Below are positions 50,883 through 60,280 of a DNA stretch of 64,000 nucleotides, one piece after another. Numbering within the stretch: the first letter of the stretch is position 1; each line of letters starts with the position of its first letter. The notes under the pieces were generated by a model, which was given only the letters and a program-made list of their open reading frames with translations, did not search any database and was not told the origin of the DNA. Origin of the DNA: Methylobacterium soli (GTDB lineage Bacteria; Pseudomonadota; Alphaproteobacteria; Rhizobiales; Beijerinckiaceae). A program made the position numbers and the translations under genes. The stretch is from the NCBI RefSeq assembly GCF_008806385.1, contig NZ_VZZK01000016.1, positions 62,001 through 126,000 on the forward strand, read 5' to 3'.

Positions 50883-51845
50883 CACGGTGGATCCGGTGGT
50901 CTGGCGCCCGGCGAGGTCGCGATGCACCTGCGGCGCCTCGGCGAGCCTGTAGCGGGCGTGGACCGGGATCCTCACGGCCCCGCTCCTGACCACCCCGAAC
51001 AGGTTCTCGGCCATCCGGTCGAGGACCGGGCGCTGGCTCGCATGGGTGAAGAGCGTCGGGCGGGTGGCGTAGAGGGAGCCCTTCTGGGCCAGGATGCCGA
51101 TGTCGAAGGCCTCGATCGGGCCCGAGGCCGAGCCGAAGCTCACGAAGGTGCCGAGCGGCGACAGACAGTCGAGGGAGGCCGGGAAGGTGGCCTTGCCGAC
51201 CCCGTCATAGACCACCGGCACGCCCTTGCCGTCGGTGATCTCCCGCACCCGCGCGGCGAAATCCTCGTCCCGGTAGAGGATGACGTGGTCGCAGCCATGC
51301 GCCCTGGCGAGCTCGGCCTTCTCGGGGGAGCCGACGGTGCCGATCACGGTGGCGCCGAGATGCTTGGCCCATTGGCAGGCGATGAGGCCGACGCCCCCGG
51401 CGGCGGCGTGGAACAGGATGGTGTCGCCGGCCTTCACCGGGAAGGTCCGGTGCAGCAGGTACTCGGCGGTGAGCCCCTTCAGCATCATGGCGGCGGCGGT
51501 GGCGTCGTCGATGCCCTCCGGCACCTGCACGGCGGCGGCCGCGGCGATCAGGGGCTCCTCCGCGTAGGTGCCCTCGCCCGAGCCGTAAGCGACCCGGTCG
51601 CCGACCTTGAAGCCCGTGACCCCCTCGCCCACGGCCGTGACCTCGCCCGCCCCCTCCTTGCCGGGCGTGAAGGGCAGCTGGGCCGCCTTGTAGGCGCCGG
51701 TGCGGAAGTAGATGTCGATGAAGTTCACCCCGATCGCGCCCTGGCGCACCCGGATCTGGCCGGGGCCCGGCTCGGCGCGCGGAACCTCCGCGTAGGCCAT
51801 CACCTCGGGGCCGCCATACTCCTGAACTCGGATCGCCTTCGGCAT
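50871..51845 (-). CDS. qor: NADPH:quinone oxidoreductase (zinc-independent MDR)
   Basis: 324 residues. N-terminal GroES-like fold (IRVQEYGGPEVMAYAEVPRAE) and Rossmann NADPH site AAAGGVGLIACQWAKHLGA. The structural cysteines of alcohol dehydrogenase are absent, as in QOR. GVNFIDIYFRTGAYKA matches the quinone reductase subgroup. Reduces quinones with NADPH by one-electron transfer. The start has GAGG ahead; a long gene-free tract lies upstream. Confidence 0.88.
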   Translation of the reverse strand: MPKAIRVQEYGGPEVMAYAEVPRAEPGPGQIRVRQGAIGVNFIDIYFRTGAYKAAQLPFTPGKEGAGEVTAVGEGVTGFKVGDRVAYGSGEGTYAEEPLIAAAAAVQVPEGIDDATAAAMMLKGLTAEYLLHRTFPVKAGDTILFHAAAGGVGLIACQWAKHLGATVIGTVGSPEKAELARAHGCDHVILYRDEDFAARVREITDGKGVPVVYDGVGKATFPASLDCLSPLGTFVSFGSASGPIEAFDIGILAQKGSLYATRPTLFTHASQRPVLDRMAENLFGVVRSGAVRIPVHARYRLAEAPQVHRDLAGRQTTGSTVMIP

Positions 51846-52824
51846 CGTGAACTCCTCGACAGCGCGGCGCGGGGCCGGACCGCCCGCGGGGCGGCGCGTG
51901 GTGAGATAAGGGCCGTCCGGAGCGGGGCAATGCCGGATCCGGGCCCTGGCGCCATCTCATGTCCTCCCCACGCCACGCGGCTTCGCCCCCGCGCGCCGTT
52001 CGGCGCCGGGGGCATGGCCCGCTGCTCGTTGCCCAGGGGACGCGGGACGCCGCGAGACCACGTGAGCGTTTGGACGTGAGGCCGGTCTCCCGGCGTCCCG
52101 CGGCGGCCCCGAAGGACCGCCGTCACGCGTCGCGGTGTCTCCGACCGGTCGCGACCTGCGCCATCGATTCCCGGGTTCGTGACGACCCCGGCAAGATCAG
52201 AGCGAGGCTCCGCCGCACGCCGCCTCGTAATGGGCGCCGCCGCAGTCTCTGTCGCTACCCCCCAGACGAGGGTCGGGATCGCCGGGCATTTCCTCCCGGC
52301 GCCCCGCCACAGGCCGAGCAGGCGTCGCGTCGCACCCGTCGCCCGGGGCGGTGATGGCCGAGACCACCGACGCGGGCACCGCCCGGCCACACGGCCCGCC
52401 CGGTCGGCCCCGGGCAGGCCCCCTCGGATCGAGGTGGCCGGTAACGGACAGGAAGCACGAATTAGGATTATTGTCAAGAACTTTCGGGGAACGACAGGGG
52501 ATTTCGGTCGGCTCCGTTCGGGCGCCTCCCGGTCGGCGGCGGGCGCGATCCGCGCCTCCTGACGATTTTGTGTCTACGCCGCCGCGCGGGCGGGTAACTC
52601 TTTCAACCATTTTGCGCCAAGGTGCCGGTGCCCGCTTCTCTGAGGACCGGGACGTCTGTGCCCGCCGATCCGGCACCCCCCCTCGGCTCGGCCCGGCGGG
52701 CACAGATTGCAGCCGGCCGATCCCCGGGACCGAACGTCGCCGGGCCGAGACAGCGGCGCCGCATCGTCCTAGATCAGCGCGAGGCGCCAGGGCCCGACCC
52801 GCCCGCAGCGCCGCCGCCAGGATC
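51846..52824. other. about 980 bp with no supported gene
   Basis: Frames crossing it are arginine- and proline-rich with no motifs. The segment 52440-52620 is less GC-rich (AATTAGGATTATTGTCAAGA) and may hold the promoter of the UbiH-like gene. A short non-coding RNA cannot be excluded. Confidence 0.5.
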
Positions 52825-54105
52825 ATGCCGGTGACCATCTTGCCCGACACCACGCCGTCCGCCCCGCCCTCCTCCGCCTTGCCTCCCTCCACCTCGCCCC
52901 GGTTCGAGGTCGCCGTGGTGGGGGCCGGCGCGGCCGGGCTCGCGGCCGCCCTGGCGCTGGCGCGGGAGGGCATCGCCACGGCCCTGATCGGGCGCCACGC
53001 CCCCGTGGCGGACGGGCGCACGGTGGCGCTCCTCGACGGCTCGGTGCGCTTCCTCGACGCCCTCGGGGCCTGGGCGGCGATCGCCCCGCACGCGGCGCCG
53101 CTTGCCGAGCTCCACATCGTCGACGACACCGGCAGCCTGTTCCGGCCGCCCCCGGCCCGGTTCCGGGCCGGCGAGATCGGCCTCGCGGCATTCGGCTGGA
53201 ACGTCGAGAGCGCCCGCCTCGTCGAGAGCCTGCGCGCCCGCGCCCGCGCCACCCCGGGCCTGACCCTGCTCGAGAGCGACGCGGCGGGCTGCCTCCGGGG
53301 CGAGGCGGCGGCCGAGCTGACCCTCGCAGATGGGGGCCGGGTCGCGGCCCGGCTCGTCGTCGGCGCCGACGGGGCGCGCTCGCCCTTGCGCGCCGGCTCG
53401 GGCCTGCGGGTGCGGGACTGGTCCTACCCCCAGGCCGCCCTCACCACCCTCCTGGCCCACACCCTGCCGCACCGGGACGTCTCGACCGAGTTCCACACCC
53501 GCCAGGGGCCCTTCACCCTGGTGCCGCTGCCGGGCGGCCACCGCTCCAGCCTGGTCTGGGTCACGGGCGCGGGCGCGGCGCGCCGCCTCGCGGATCTGCC
53601 CGATGCCGCGCTCGCCGCCGCCATCGAGGACCAGGCCCAGCGCCTCCTCGGCGCCCTGCGGATCGACGGCCCCCGCGGCCTCGTGCCGATGCGGGGCCTC
53701 GCGGTGGAGAATCCGGTCGCGCATCGCCTCGTGCTGATCGGCGAGGCCGCCCATGTCTTCCCGCCGATCGGGGCGCAGGGGCTGAATCTCGGCCTGCGCG
53801 ACGCCGCCGCCCTCCGCGACGCGGTGCTGGCCGCCGCCCGCGACGGCCGCGACCCCGGGGCCCGCGCGGCGCTGGCCGGCCTCGGCCGCGGCCGGCGCCG
53901 CGATGCGGGCCTGCGCACCACCGCGGTCGACGCCCTCAACCGGAGCCTGCTGGCGGACCTCCTGCCGGTGGATGCCCTGCGGGGCCTCGGGCTCCTGGCC
54001 ATGACGACGATCGGCCCGCTGCGGCGCGTCGTGATGCGCGAGGGCGTGCTGCCGCGCCTCGGCGCCCCGGAGCTGATGCGGGCCGGCACGGCGCGACGGG
54101 CCTGA
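52825..54105 (+). CDS. FAD-dependent hydroxylase of the UbiH/UbiF/COQ6 family
   Basis: 426 residues. FAD-binding VVGAGAAGLAAALAL near the N-terminus, GADGARSPLR (middle) and LIGEAAHVFPPIGAQGLNLGLRDAAAL (C-terminal FAD/hydroxylase motif), with the R-x2-A-L near ADGRTVALLDGSVRFL. Hydroxylates a ubiquinone precursor ring in most family members. Which position it acts on is not determinable here. ATG at 52825 has AGGA close by. Confidence 0.85.
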   Translation: MPVTILPDTTPSAPPSSALPPSTSPRFEVAVVGAGAAGLAAALALAREGIATALIGRHAPVADGRTVALLDGSVRFLDALGAWAAIAPHAAPLAELHIVDDTGSLFRPPPARFRAGEIGLAAFGWNVESARLVESLRARARATPGLTLLESDAAGCLRGEAAAELTLADGGRVAARLVVGADGARSPLRAGSGLRVRDWSYPQAALTTLLAHTLPHRDVSTEFHTRQGPFTLVPLPGGHRSSLVWVTGAGAARRLADLPDAALAAAIEDQAQRLLGALRIDGPRGLVPMRGLAVENPVAHRLVLIGEAAHVFPPIGAQGLNLGLRDAAALRDAVLAAARDGRDPGARAALAGLGRGRRRDAGLRTTAVDALNRSLLADLLPVDALRGLGLLAMTTIGPLRRVVMREGVLPRLGAPELMRAGTARRA

Positions 54106-54131
54106 GGGGCGGCGCGCGATGGCAGGGCGCC

Positions 54132-55457
54132 TCAGCGCCCCGCCATCGCGCGCGTCGCGGCCTCGGCGCGGGGCGCCATCGGGGCGCCCGGGAGGGCACC
54201 GGCGGAGATCGGGCCTGACGGGATCGTGCCGGTCGCCGGGGCCAGGTCCGGGCGCTGGTCCGGCCCTTGCCCCGACACCGCCGCCGGCGTGCCGGCGGGC
54301 GTCAGCCCCGCGAAGGCCGTGCCGGCGCGGCCGAGGCGCTCGCCATGGGCGAAGAGCGCCTGCATGTAGGTCGGATCGAAGGGCGTCGCGGTGGTCTGGC
54401 CGAAGCGCCCGTCGATCTCCGCCACCTGCAGGTCGAGGCCGGTCCGGTCGGCGAAGCGGCCGGCGAGCGCGAGGCTCGCCTTGGTCTGCGCCTTGATGGC
54501 CGCCGACATGGCGCGCCCGAGGACGCTCAGCGTCGTGCGGGTCGCCATCTGGAAATCCGGCGCGAGCTTGTTGTTGACCACGAGGTAGACCCTGCGCGCC
54601 GGGATCCTGACCTCGGCCTCGCCGGTCAGCGCCGGGCCCGGCGCGAGGTAGAACGGGCCGGTGGTGCCGCCATCGGCATGCATCTCCTGGAAGGTCTTGC
54701 CGCCGGGGCTCACCGCGTCGACCATCACGGGCGGGAACACCCCGGGCACCGCCGAGGAGGCCAGGATCACGGCGCGGAACAGGGCGAGCGCCCTGGGGCC
54801 GCCGACGGAGGCGATGGCGCCCATGTCCCAGAGGACCGGGCGCTCGGCATCGACCTCGGTGGTCGCCACGAGGAGGCGCCGGCCCTTGGCGTGCTCGGCC
54901 GCCACCGCCTTGAGGAGCGCCGGGCTCACTGCCCGGTCGATCCGGCGCTTCAGCGGCCAGGTGTCGGTGAGCGCCTCGCTGGTGCCGCCGAACTCGAACA
55001 CGTCCGCGGCCGAGATGGTGGTGTAGGCGTCCCGCAGGACGGGATCCTCGACCGGGCCCACGAAGGCGAAGGGGGCGATCAGCGCCCCCGTGCTGACCCC
55101 CGTGATCACGCCGAAATCCGGCCGGGTGCCGGCCTGGCTCCAGCCGCTGAGGAGGCCCGCCGCGAAGGCGCCGTTCTCGCCGCCCCCCGAGAGGACGAGC
55201 CAGGGCCGGGCCGCCGCGCCGGCGCCGTCGATGAGCGCCTGGAAGGCCTGGGCATCGTCGCCCGCGATCCGGAGCGTGCCGCGCAGGCCCTCGGGCCGGG
55301 CGGCGCTCAGCTCGCCCGCCGTGAAGGCCACGCGGGCGCCGGGGCCCACTTGCGGCGCGGCGCGGCCGGGGCCCGCGAGGCTCGCCTGCGGCGTGCCGGC
55401 GCCGAGCGTCAGCACTGCAGCGCACATCAGGATGTGCCGCTTGATCAGTCCGGACAT
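54132..55457 (-). CDS. patatin-like phospholipase
   Basis: 441 residues with an N-terminal hydrophobic segment (HILMCAAVLTLGAG, probable signal). Catalytic dyad: Ser122 in GVSTG (120-124) and the Asp of the DGG motif (MHADGGTTG); oxyanion hole GGGENG (91-96). The C-terminal 70 residues are Pro/Ala-rich. Cleaves acyl chains from phospholipids or lysophospholipids; periplasmic or surface location is suggested by the signal. Convergent with the UbiH-like gene. Confidence 0.85.
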   Translation of the reverse strand: MSGLIKRHILMCAAVLTLGAGTPQASLAGPGRAAPQVGPGARVAFTAGELSAARPEGLRGTLRIAGDDAQAFQALIDGAGAAARPWLVLSGGGENGAFAAGLLSGWSQAGTRPDFGVITGVSTGALIAPFAFVGPVEDPVLRDAYTTISAADVFEFGGTSEALTDTWPLKRRIDRAVSPALLKAVAAEHAKGRRLLVATTEVDAERPVLWDMGAIASVGGPRALALFRAVILASSAVPGVFPPVMVDAVSPGGKTFQEMHADGGTTGPFYLAPGPALTGEAEVRIPARRVYLVVNNKLAPDFQMATRTTLSVLGRAMSAAIKAQTKASLALAGRFADRTGLDLQVAEIDGRFGQTTATPFDPTYMQALFAHGERLGRAGTAFAGLTPAGTPAAVSGQGPDQRPDLAPATGTIPSGPISAGALPGAPMAPRAEAATRAMAGR

Positions 55458-55725
55458 GGCCTTCGTCCCTGGTCGAAATACCCGCCTCGGTAGAAAAAAC
55501 TCAAGCTTTGCGGCCCAGTTCCAGCCTCGGGCCCCGGTCGGCGGCGCTCCGGTCGGCGGGGTGCGGCGCCGCACGCGGGGCCGGCGGGCCGGTTCGGCGC
55601 CCCCGCCGCCGATCGGGGCTTTGCGTCGGCGCTGCCCTTGCACTAGGCGGGAGCCGCGGCCCGCCTGTGATCGGCCGCCCACGATCCAGCCGGGATCGAC
55701 GGATCTTGAGGAGCCCGAGACGCCG

Positions 55726-56778
55726 ATGAAACTGCCGCGCCGCTTCTTCCAGCCCCTCGCCACCGGCGCGCCGGCCCCGTTCCGGGACCTGCCGGTGCAG
55801 CTCGAGCGGATGATCCACTTCGTGCCGCCCCACAATGAGAAGGTCCGGGCGCGCGTGCCCGAGCTCGCCAAGACCGTGGACGTGGTGCTCGGCAACCTCG
55901 AGGACGCGGTCCCGGCCGACCAGAAGGAGGCGGCCCGCAAGGGCTTCGTCGCCATGGCGCGCGACACCGATTTCGCGGCCTCGGGCACCGGCCTGTGGAC
56001 CCGCATCAACGCGCTCAACTCGCCCTGGATTCTCGACGACCTGTTCGAGATCGTCGCCGCGGTCGGCGACAAGCTCGACGTCGTGATGGTGCCCAAGGTC
56101 GAGGGGCCGTGGGACATCCACTACATCGACCAGCTGCTGGCCCAGCTCGAGGCGCGCCACGGCGTCGCCAAGCCGATCCTCGTCCACGCCATCCTGGAGA
56201 CCGCCGAGGGCGTGGCCAATGTCGACGCCATCGCCTGCGCCTCGCCGCGCATGCACGGGATGAGCCTCGGCCCGGCCGACCTCGCGGCCTCGCGCGGCAT
56301 GAAGACCACCCGGGTCGGCGGCGGCCACCCGGATTACCGCGTCCTCGCGGATGCGGCGGGCGAGGCGGCCCGCGCCTCGGCCCAGCAGGACCTCTGGCAC
56401 TACACCATCGCCAAGATGGTCGATGCCTGCATGGCGAGCGGCATCAAGGCCTTCTACGGCCCCTTCGGCGACTTCTCGGATTCGGAGGCCTGCGAGTCCC
56501 AGTTCCGCAACGCCTTCCTGATGGGCTGCGCCGGCGCCTGGACCCTGCATCCGAGCCAGCTCGCCATCGCCAAGCGGGTCTTCGCCCCCGATCCGGCCGA
56601 GGTCGCCTTCGCGTCGCGCATCGTCGAGGCGATGCCGGACGGCACCGGCGCGGTGATGCTCGACGGCAAGATGCAGGACGACGCCACCTGGAAACAGGCC
56701 AAGGTCATCGTCGACCTCGCCAGGCTCGTGGCCCGGAAGGACCCGGATCTGGCCAAGACCTACAACCTCCAGGGGTAG
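55726..56778 (+). CDS. mcl: L-malyl-CoA/beta-methylmalyl-CoA lyase
   Basis: 350 residues, HpcH/HpaI-CitE aldolase fold. MIHFVPPHNEKVRARVPELAKTVDVVL then LEDAVPADQK, MVPKVEG and ILETAEGVANVDAIA are hallmarks of alphaproteobacterial malyl-CoA lyases. In methylotrophs it cleaves malyl-CoA to acetyl-CoA and glyoxylate in the serine cycle and acts in the ethylmalonyl-CoA pathway. In M. extorquens it is clustered with serine-cycle genes; here the neighbours are a patatin and hspQ. Confidence 0.93.
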   Translation: MKLPRRFFQPLATGAPAPFRDLPVQLERMIHFVPPHNEKVRARVPELAKTVDVVLGNLEDAVPADQKEAARKGFVAMARDTDFAASGTGLWTRINALNSPWILDDLFEIVAAVGDKLDVVMVPKVEGPWDIHYIDQLLAQLEARHGVAKPILVHAILETAEGVANVDAIACASPRMHGMSLGPADLAASRGMKTTRVGGGHPDYRVLADAAGEAARASAQQDLWHYTIAKMVDACMASGIKAFYGPFGDFSDSEACESQFRNAFLMGCAGAWTLHPSQLAIAKRVFAPDPAEVAFASRIVEAMPDGTGAVMLDGKMQDDATWKQAKVIVDLARLVARKDPDLAKTYNLQG

Positions 56779-56870
56779 GTCCCCGCCCCGCTCGGCATCC
56801 CCCGAACCGAAACGCGCCCGCGCCTCATCCAGCGATGACAAGGCGCGGGCGCGCGCCTATCTAGACGAAC

Positions 56871-57209
56871 ATGACCGACCAGAGCATGAAAACCGCGAAG
56901 TTCGGGCTCGGTGCCGTGGTGCGCCACCGGATCTACCCGTTCCGGGGCATCGTCTTCGACGTGGATCCGGTGTTCGACAACACCGAGGAATGGTGGCTCG
57001 CGATCCCCGAGGAGATGCGGCCGCGCAAGGACCAGCCCTTCTACCACCTCCTCGCCGAGAACGCCGAGAGCGAGTACGTCGCCTACGTCTCGGAGCAGAA
57101 CCTCGTGCCCGACACCTCCGGCGAGGCCTTGCGCCATGCCGGCATCGCCGAGGTCTTCGTGCAGGACGCGAGCGGCATCTACCGGGTCCGCGACCGCCAC
57201 GCGAATTGA
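56871..57209 (+). CDS. hspQ: heat-shock protein HspQ
   Basis: 112 residues, YccV/hemimethylated-DNA-binding domain family. KFGLGAVVRHRIYPFRGIVFDVDP, then EEWWLAIPEEMRPRKDQPFYHLLAEN and YVAYVSEQNL cover the whole domain. HspQ acts as a specificity factor of Lon protease in enterobacteria. Follows mcl by 92 bp. A strong hairpin terminator is 55 bp downstream. Confidence 0.9.
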   Translation: MTDQSMKTAKFGLGAVVRHRIYPFRGIVFDVDPVFDNTEEWWLAIPEEMRPRKDQPFYHLLAENAESEYVAYVSEQNLVPDTSGEALRHAGIAEVFVQDASGIYRVRDRHAN

Positions 57210-57263
57210 GGCGCGCCGGCCCCAGGAACCACGGTTCCGGGAAACGTGATCTCAGGAACGAGA

Positions 57264-57289
57264 AAGGCCGGGCATCGCTGCCCGGCCTT
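57264..57289. terminator. 11-bp hairpin between convergent hspQ and ialB-like gene
   Basis: AAGGCCGGGCA (57264-57274), TCGC loop, TGCCCGGCCTT (57279-57289), with short A and T runs at the two ends, so it can function for both strands. Confidence 0.8.
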
Positions 57290-57315
57290 CGTGGTCTCGG
57301 CCCGTTGCCGGACGA

Positions 57316-58086
57316 TCAGGGCTTGGGAGCCGCGGTGGCGCCGCCCTTCTCGGATTCGAGCTTCTTGCGCATGTCCTCGCTGCGCTTCTCGAGCTCGGCC
57401 TGGAGCTTCTTCTGCTGCTCTTCCAGCACCTTCGGGTCCATGGCCGGGCCGTCGAAGGCCTTGCCGAAGCCGGCCATCGGCACCGCGAAGGTGACCTCGC
57501 GCTGGGTCTGGTTCTGGACCGAGACGTTGAGGGTGGTGCCCTTCTTCATCGCGGCGACCACCTCCGGCCCGAGATTGCCGGCCTCGGCGAAGCAGCCGTT
57601 CGGGAAGCAGACCGCGAACTTGCCGGTGGTGGGCTGCTGGCCGTCCACCGTGAAGCGGATGCCGGGCTGCAGCAGCAGGCCGAGCGGCAGCAGGTAGCGC
57701 ACCACGCGCACCTCCTGCTTCGTCTGCGGGTTCTTCATCTCGTAGACGGCGACCGCCAGGACCGGCTGGCCCTGGTCGGAGACGAAGTCGCGGGTGGTGT
57801 AGCAGATGTCGGTGCCCGATCCGCCATCCTTGCCGCAGACCTTGGTCCAGTCGGCCTGGCTCGGCTCGGACTTGACGTTGATGGTCTGCGGGCCGGTCTG
57901 CTGGGGCTGCTGCGCGGCCGGGGTCGTCGGCGCGGGCGCGGGCGCCGTGGGGGCGGGCGCGGCGGGCTTGCCCTTGGGCTGAGCGAGGGCCGGCCCGGCC
58001 AGCAGGCCGCCCCCGAGGGCGAGGCTGCCCGCGAGGGCGATGAACGCGGCGCGCTGCGGGCGCGCCTGGCGGTTGGCGAAGAACAT
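57316..58086 (-). CDS. invasion-associated locus B (IalB) family protein
   Basis: 256 residues. Signal peptide with cleavage at ALA-Q (about residue 35), a Pro/Ala-rich linker, and the IalB domain (about 80-200): WTKVCGKDGGSGTDICYTTRDF, VRYLLPLGLLLQPGIRF and FAVCFPNGCFAEAG with paired cysteines. A C-terminal charged coiled coil follows (KVLEEQQKKLQAELEKRSEDMRKKLES). Periplasmic; the family is widespread in Rhizobiales and its function outside Bartonella is unclear. Confidence 0.87.
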   Translation of the reverse strand: MFFANRQARPQRAAFIALAGSLALGGGLLAGPALAQPKGKPAAPAPTAPAPAPTTPAAQQPQQTGPQTINVKSEPSQADWTKVCGKDGGSGTDICYTTRDFVSDQGQPVLAVAVYEMKNPQTKQEVRVVRYLLPLGLLLQPGIRFTVDGQQPTTGKFAVCFPNGCFAEAGNLGPEVVAAMKKGTTLNVSVQNQTQREVTFAVPMAGFGKAFDGPAMDPKVLEEQQKKLQAELEKRSEDMRKKLESEKGGATAAPKP

Positions 58087-58544
58087 CAGCTTCTGACCCC
58101 TTGGAAGTCTCGGGAAGACGAAAAACGTGACGCGGCTCGAGACGCGCACTGCCGCCGTGGCAGGGCCGTCGGCCGGCGCATGCGGGGGCGTCTCGTCCCA
58201 GCCCCGCACGCATCCTGCCCAGCGCGGCGCCTCTCGACTCCGCTCGAACGACCGGGCGGCCTGCTTTCCCCCCGAATGAGGCGAAGACATGACACCGCTG
58301 CGGTTCCGGCTCCCGGGACGCTCCTGAGCGAGCCACGCCCTGACGCAAGACGCCGCCCGACGCAAGCCCGGGACGATGGGCGCCGGGCCCGCGCGCGCGT
58401 CGGCCGCACTTTGAATGCGCGCCCCGCCGGCCGCGCGAGCGCCCGCCGGTGGCGGAATCGGCCCCGAACCCGCGCGCCCGGGGCGGGCGGTTAGGGGGTG
58501 GTTAACCTTAAGGTCTCATCAACGGAAGGGCAGCGGGGAGACGG
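58087..58544. other. gap upstream of two divergent genes, no gene
   Basis: About 460 bp with no coding evidence. GGGTGGTTAACCTTAAGG (about 58495-58512) is the only less GC-rich stretch and precedes the downstream gene's GTG by 30-50 bp. Confidence 0.5.
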
Positions 58545-60005
58545 GTGCCAGTGTCGGCCCAGGCGTCGTACAGACCTTTCAGCGACCAGGCCCCGGAGGC
58601 CGCGCCAGCCCCCGCCTGGCCGCTCGCCCAAACCTTGCCTGGCCATCCCTTGCCTGGCCACACCTTGCCCGCGCCGTTTGCCGCGGCGCCGGCCGATTCG
58701 CCGCGCCAGGAGTCGCCGCGCCAAGAGTTGCCGCGCCCGGACGCCGCCGCGGAGGATTCGTCCCGGGCGGGCGGGGGAGCCCAGCCGGAGGTTCCCCTGC
58801 GGCGGACGGGGCTCTGCGCCCTCCTGGCCGCGACCGCGATCCGCCATCCCGCCCGCATCGCCCTGGTGGACGCCGCCGACAAGGCCGCCTGGAGCGGGCG
58901 CGCCCCGATGACCTGGACCTACGGGGCGGCGGCCGAGTTCGTGGCCCGCCTCGGCCACGGCCTGCGCGCCTGGCGCCTGCCCCCCGGCAGCCGCATCGGT
59001 CTGGCGCTGCCCGGCAGCACCGAGGCCCTCGTCGCCCATCTCGCCGTCGAGGCGGCCGGCCACGTCCCCTGCCTGCTGCCGCAGGCCTGGGACGCGGAGC
59101 AGCTCCTGGCCGGCATCCAGGCGGCGGGGATCAGCGCCGTCCTGACCCAGGCGCGGCTCGGGCCGAACCGGCCGGCCGAGCGCCTGTGCGGCGTCGCCGC
59201 GCGCTATTTCGGCCTGCGCTACCTCGCGGCCTTCGGCCCCGACGTGCCGGACGGCGTGATCAATCTCGACGAGATGGCCCTCGACCGGCGCTCCGCCCCG
59301 GTCATCGGCGATACCGGCGGCGGCCTCGTCAGCTTCGCGGGCGGCGATCCGGCCCGGCCGGTGCACCGCCCCGGCGACGCGCTGCTCGCCGCGGCCGCCA
59401 TCCACCTCATCGCGGCCCGGGTCGGGCCGGGGGAGCGCGTCCTCAGCCTCGTGTCGCCGGGGGACCTGCGCGGCCTCGTCACCGGCCTCGGGGCGGCCCT
59501 GATCTCGGGGGCGAGCCTGGAGACCCTGCCGGTCTTCGACGGGCCGGCCTTCGCGGCGGCCCTGCGCCGGCCGGTGCCGACCCACCTCGTGGTCCCGGGC
59601 TTCCTCGAACCGGCGCTCGCCGGCCGGCCCCTGCCCGAGACCCTGCGCACGCTCAGCGTCGCCCACCGGGCGCCCTGCCGCCTCACCGGGCGGAGCCTGC
59701 GCCCGGGGCCCGGCGCCGCCATCATCGACGTGCTCGCCCTCGACGAGGACCTGGTCCTGTCCTGCGCCCGCGGCGCCCAGGACCTCGCCCTCACCCTCGC
59801 GGAGCCCGGGCGCCTCGCGCTTCCCGCCGGCCTCCTCGCCCTCCGGCACGAGCCGGACGGCCGCCTCGCCTACCGGGGCCAGGCCTGCAAGGCGGGTCCG
59901 CTGCAGCGCGGGGCAGCCCCCCTGCCGGAGGGCGGCGAGTGGCGCCCGGCGGCCTACCGGCCGAGCCTGTTTGCCGGAACCGCAACCGGCCTGACCGAGG
60001 CCTGA
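58545..60005 (+). CDS. degenerate adenylate-forming (ANL-type) protein
   Basis: 486 residues. After a low-complexity N-terminus containing repeat-derived SPRQESPRQE, the region about 90-340 follows the N-terminal domain of AMP-forming synthetases: HPARIALVDAADKAAWSGRAP, LPPGSRIGLALPGSTEALVAHLAVEAAGHVPCLLP. The nucleotide-binding T-S-G-T-T-G-x-P-K loop is replaced by VSFAGGDPARPVHRPGD, and the C-terminal catalytic-lysine subdomain is missing. Likely no adenylation activity; possibly a regulator or carrier-binding protein. GTG start with GGGGAG ahead. Confidence 0.7.
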   Translation: MPVSAQASYRPFSDQAPEAAPAPAWPLAQTLPGHPLPGHTLPAPFAAAPADSPRQESPRQELPRPDAAAEDSSRAGGGAQPEVPLRRTGLCALLAATAIRHPARIALVDAADKAAWSGRAPMTWTYGAAAEFVARLGHGLRAWRLPPGSRIGLALPGSTEALVAHLAVEAAGHVPCLLPQAWDAEQLLAGIQAAGISAVLTQARLGPNRPAERLCGVAARYFGLRYLAAFGPDVPDGVINLDEMALDRRSAPVIGDTGGGLVSFAGGDPARPVHRPGDALLAAAAIHLIAARVGPGERVLSLVSPGDLRGLVTGLGAALISGASLETLPVFDGPAFAAALRRPVPTHLVVPGFLEPALAGRPLPETLRTLSVAHRAPCRLTGRSLRPGPGAAIIDVLALDEDLVLSCARGAQDLALTLAEPGRLALPAGLLALRHEPDGRLAYRGQACKAGPLQRGAAPLPEGGEWRPAAYRPSLFAGTATGLTEA

Positions 60006-60280
60006 GCCCCATCACGCGGTTTTGCGCACCGCCGAAATTTTTTGGTGCATCTGCGTACTGACCCACGCCGCCCCGCGGCGCGACCGCGCCTCCGGCCCGG
60101 ATCGGTTTTTTCAATCTTATGATTAAAAACGATATTTTACAGCGACTTAAATCGAAGCATTCACGCGCCGCATCAGGCGCTTGATCCGGGCCCGGGCCGC
60201 CGGTTCATCCCAGGCTCAGGCACGGCCGGCATCTTCGCACCTGCAATCTCGTCGGCGAACCAAAGTCGCTGCCGTGGGTT

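Noticed and set aside
52197..53252. Minus-strand frame of 351 codons over the gene-free tract
   Set aside because: Arg/Ala/Pro-rich with no motifs and overlapping the UbiH-like gene; not credible.
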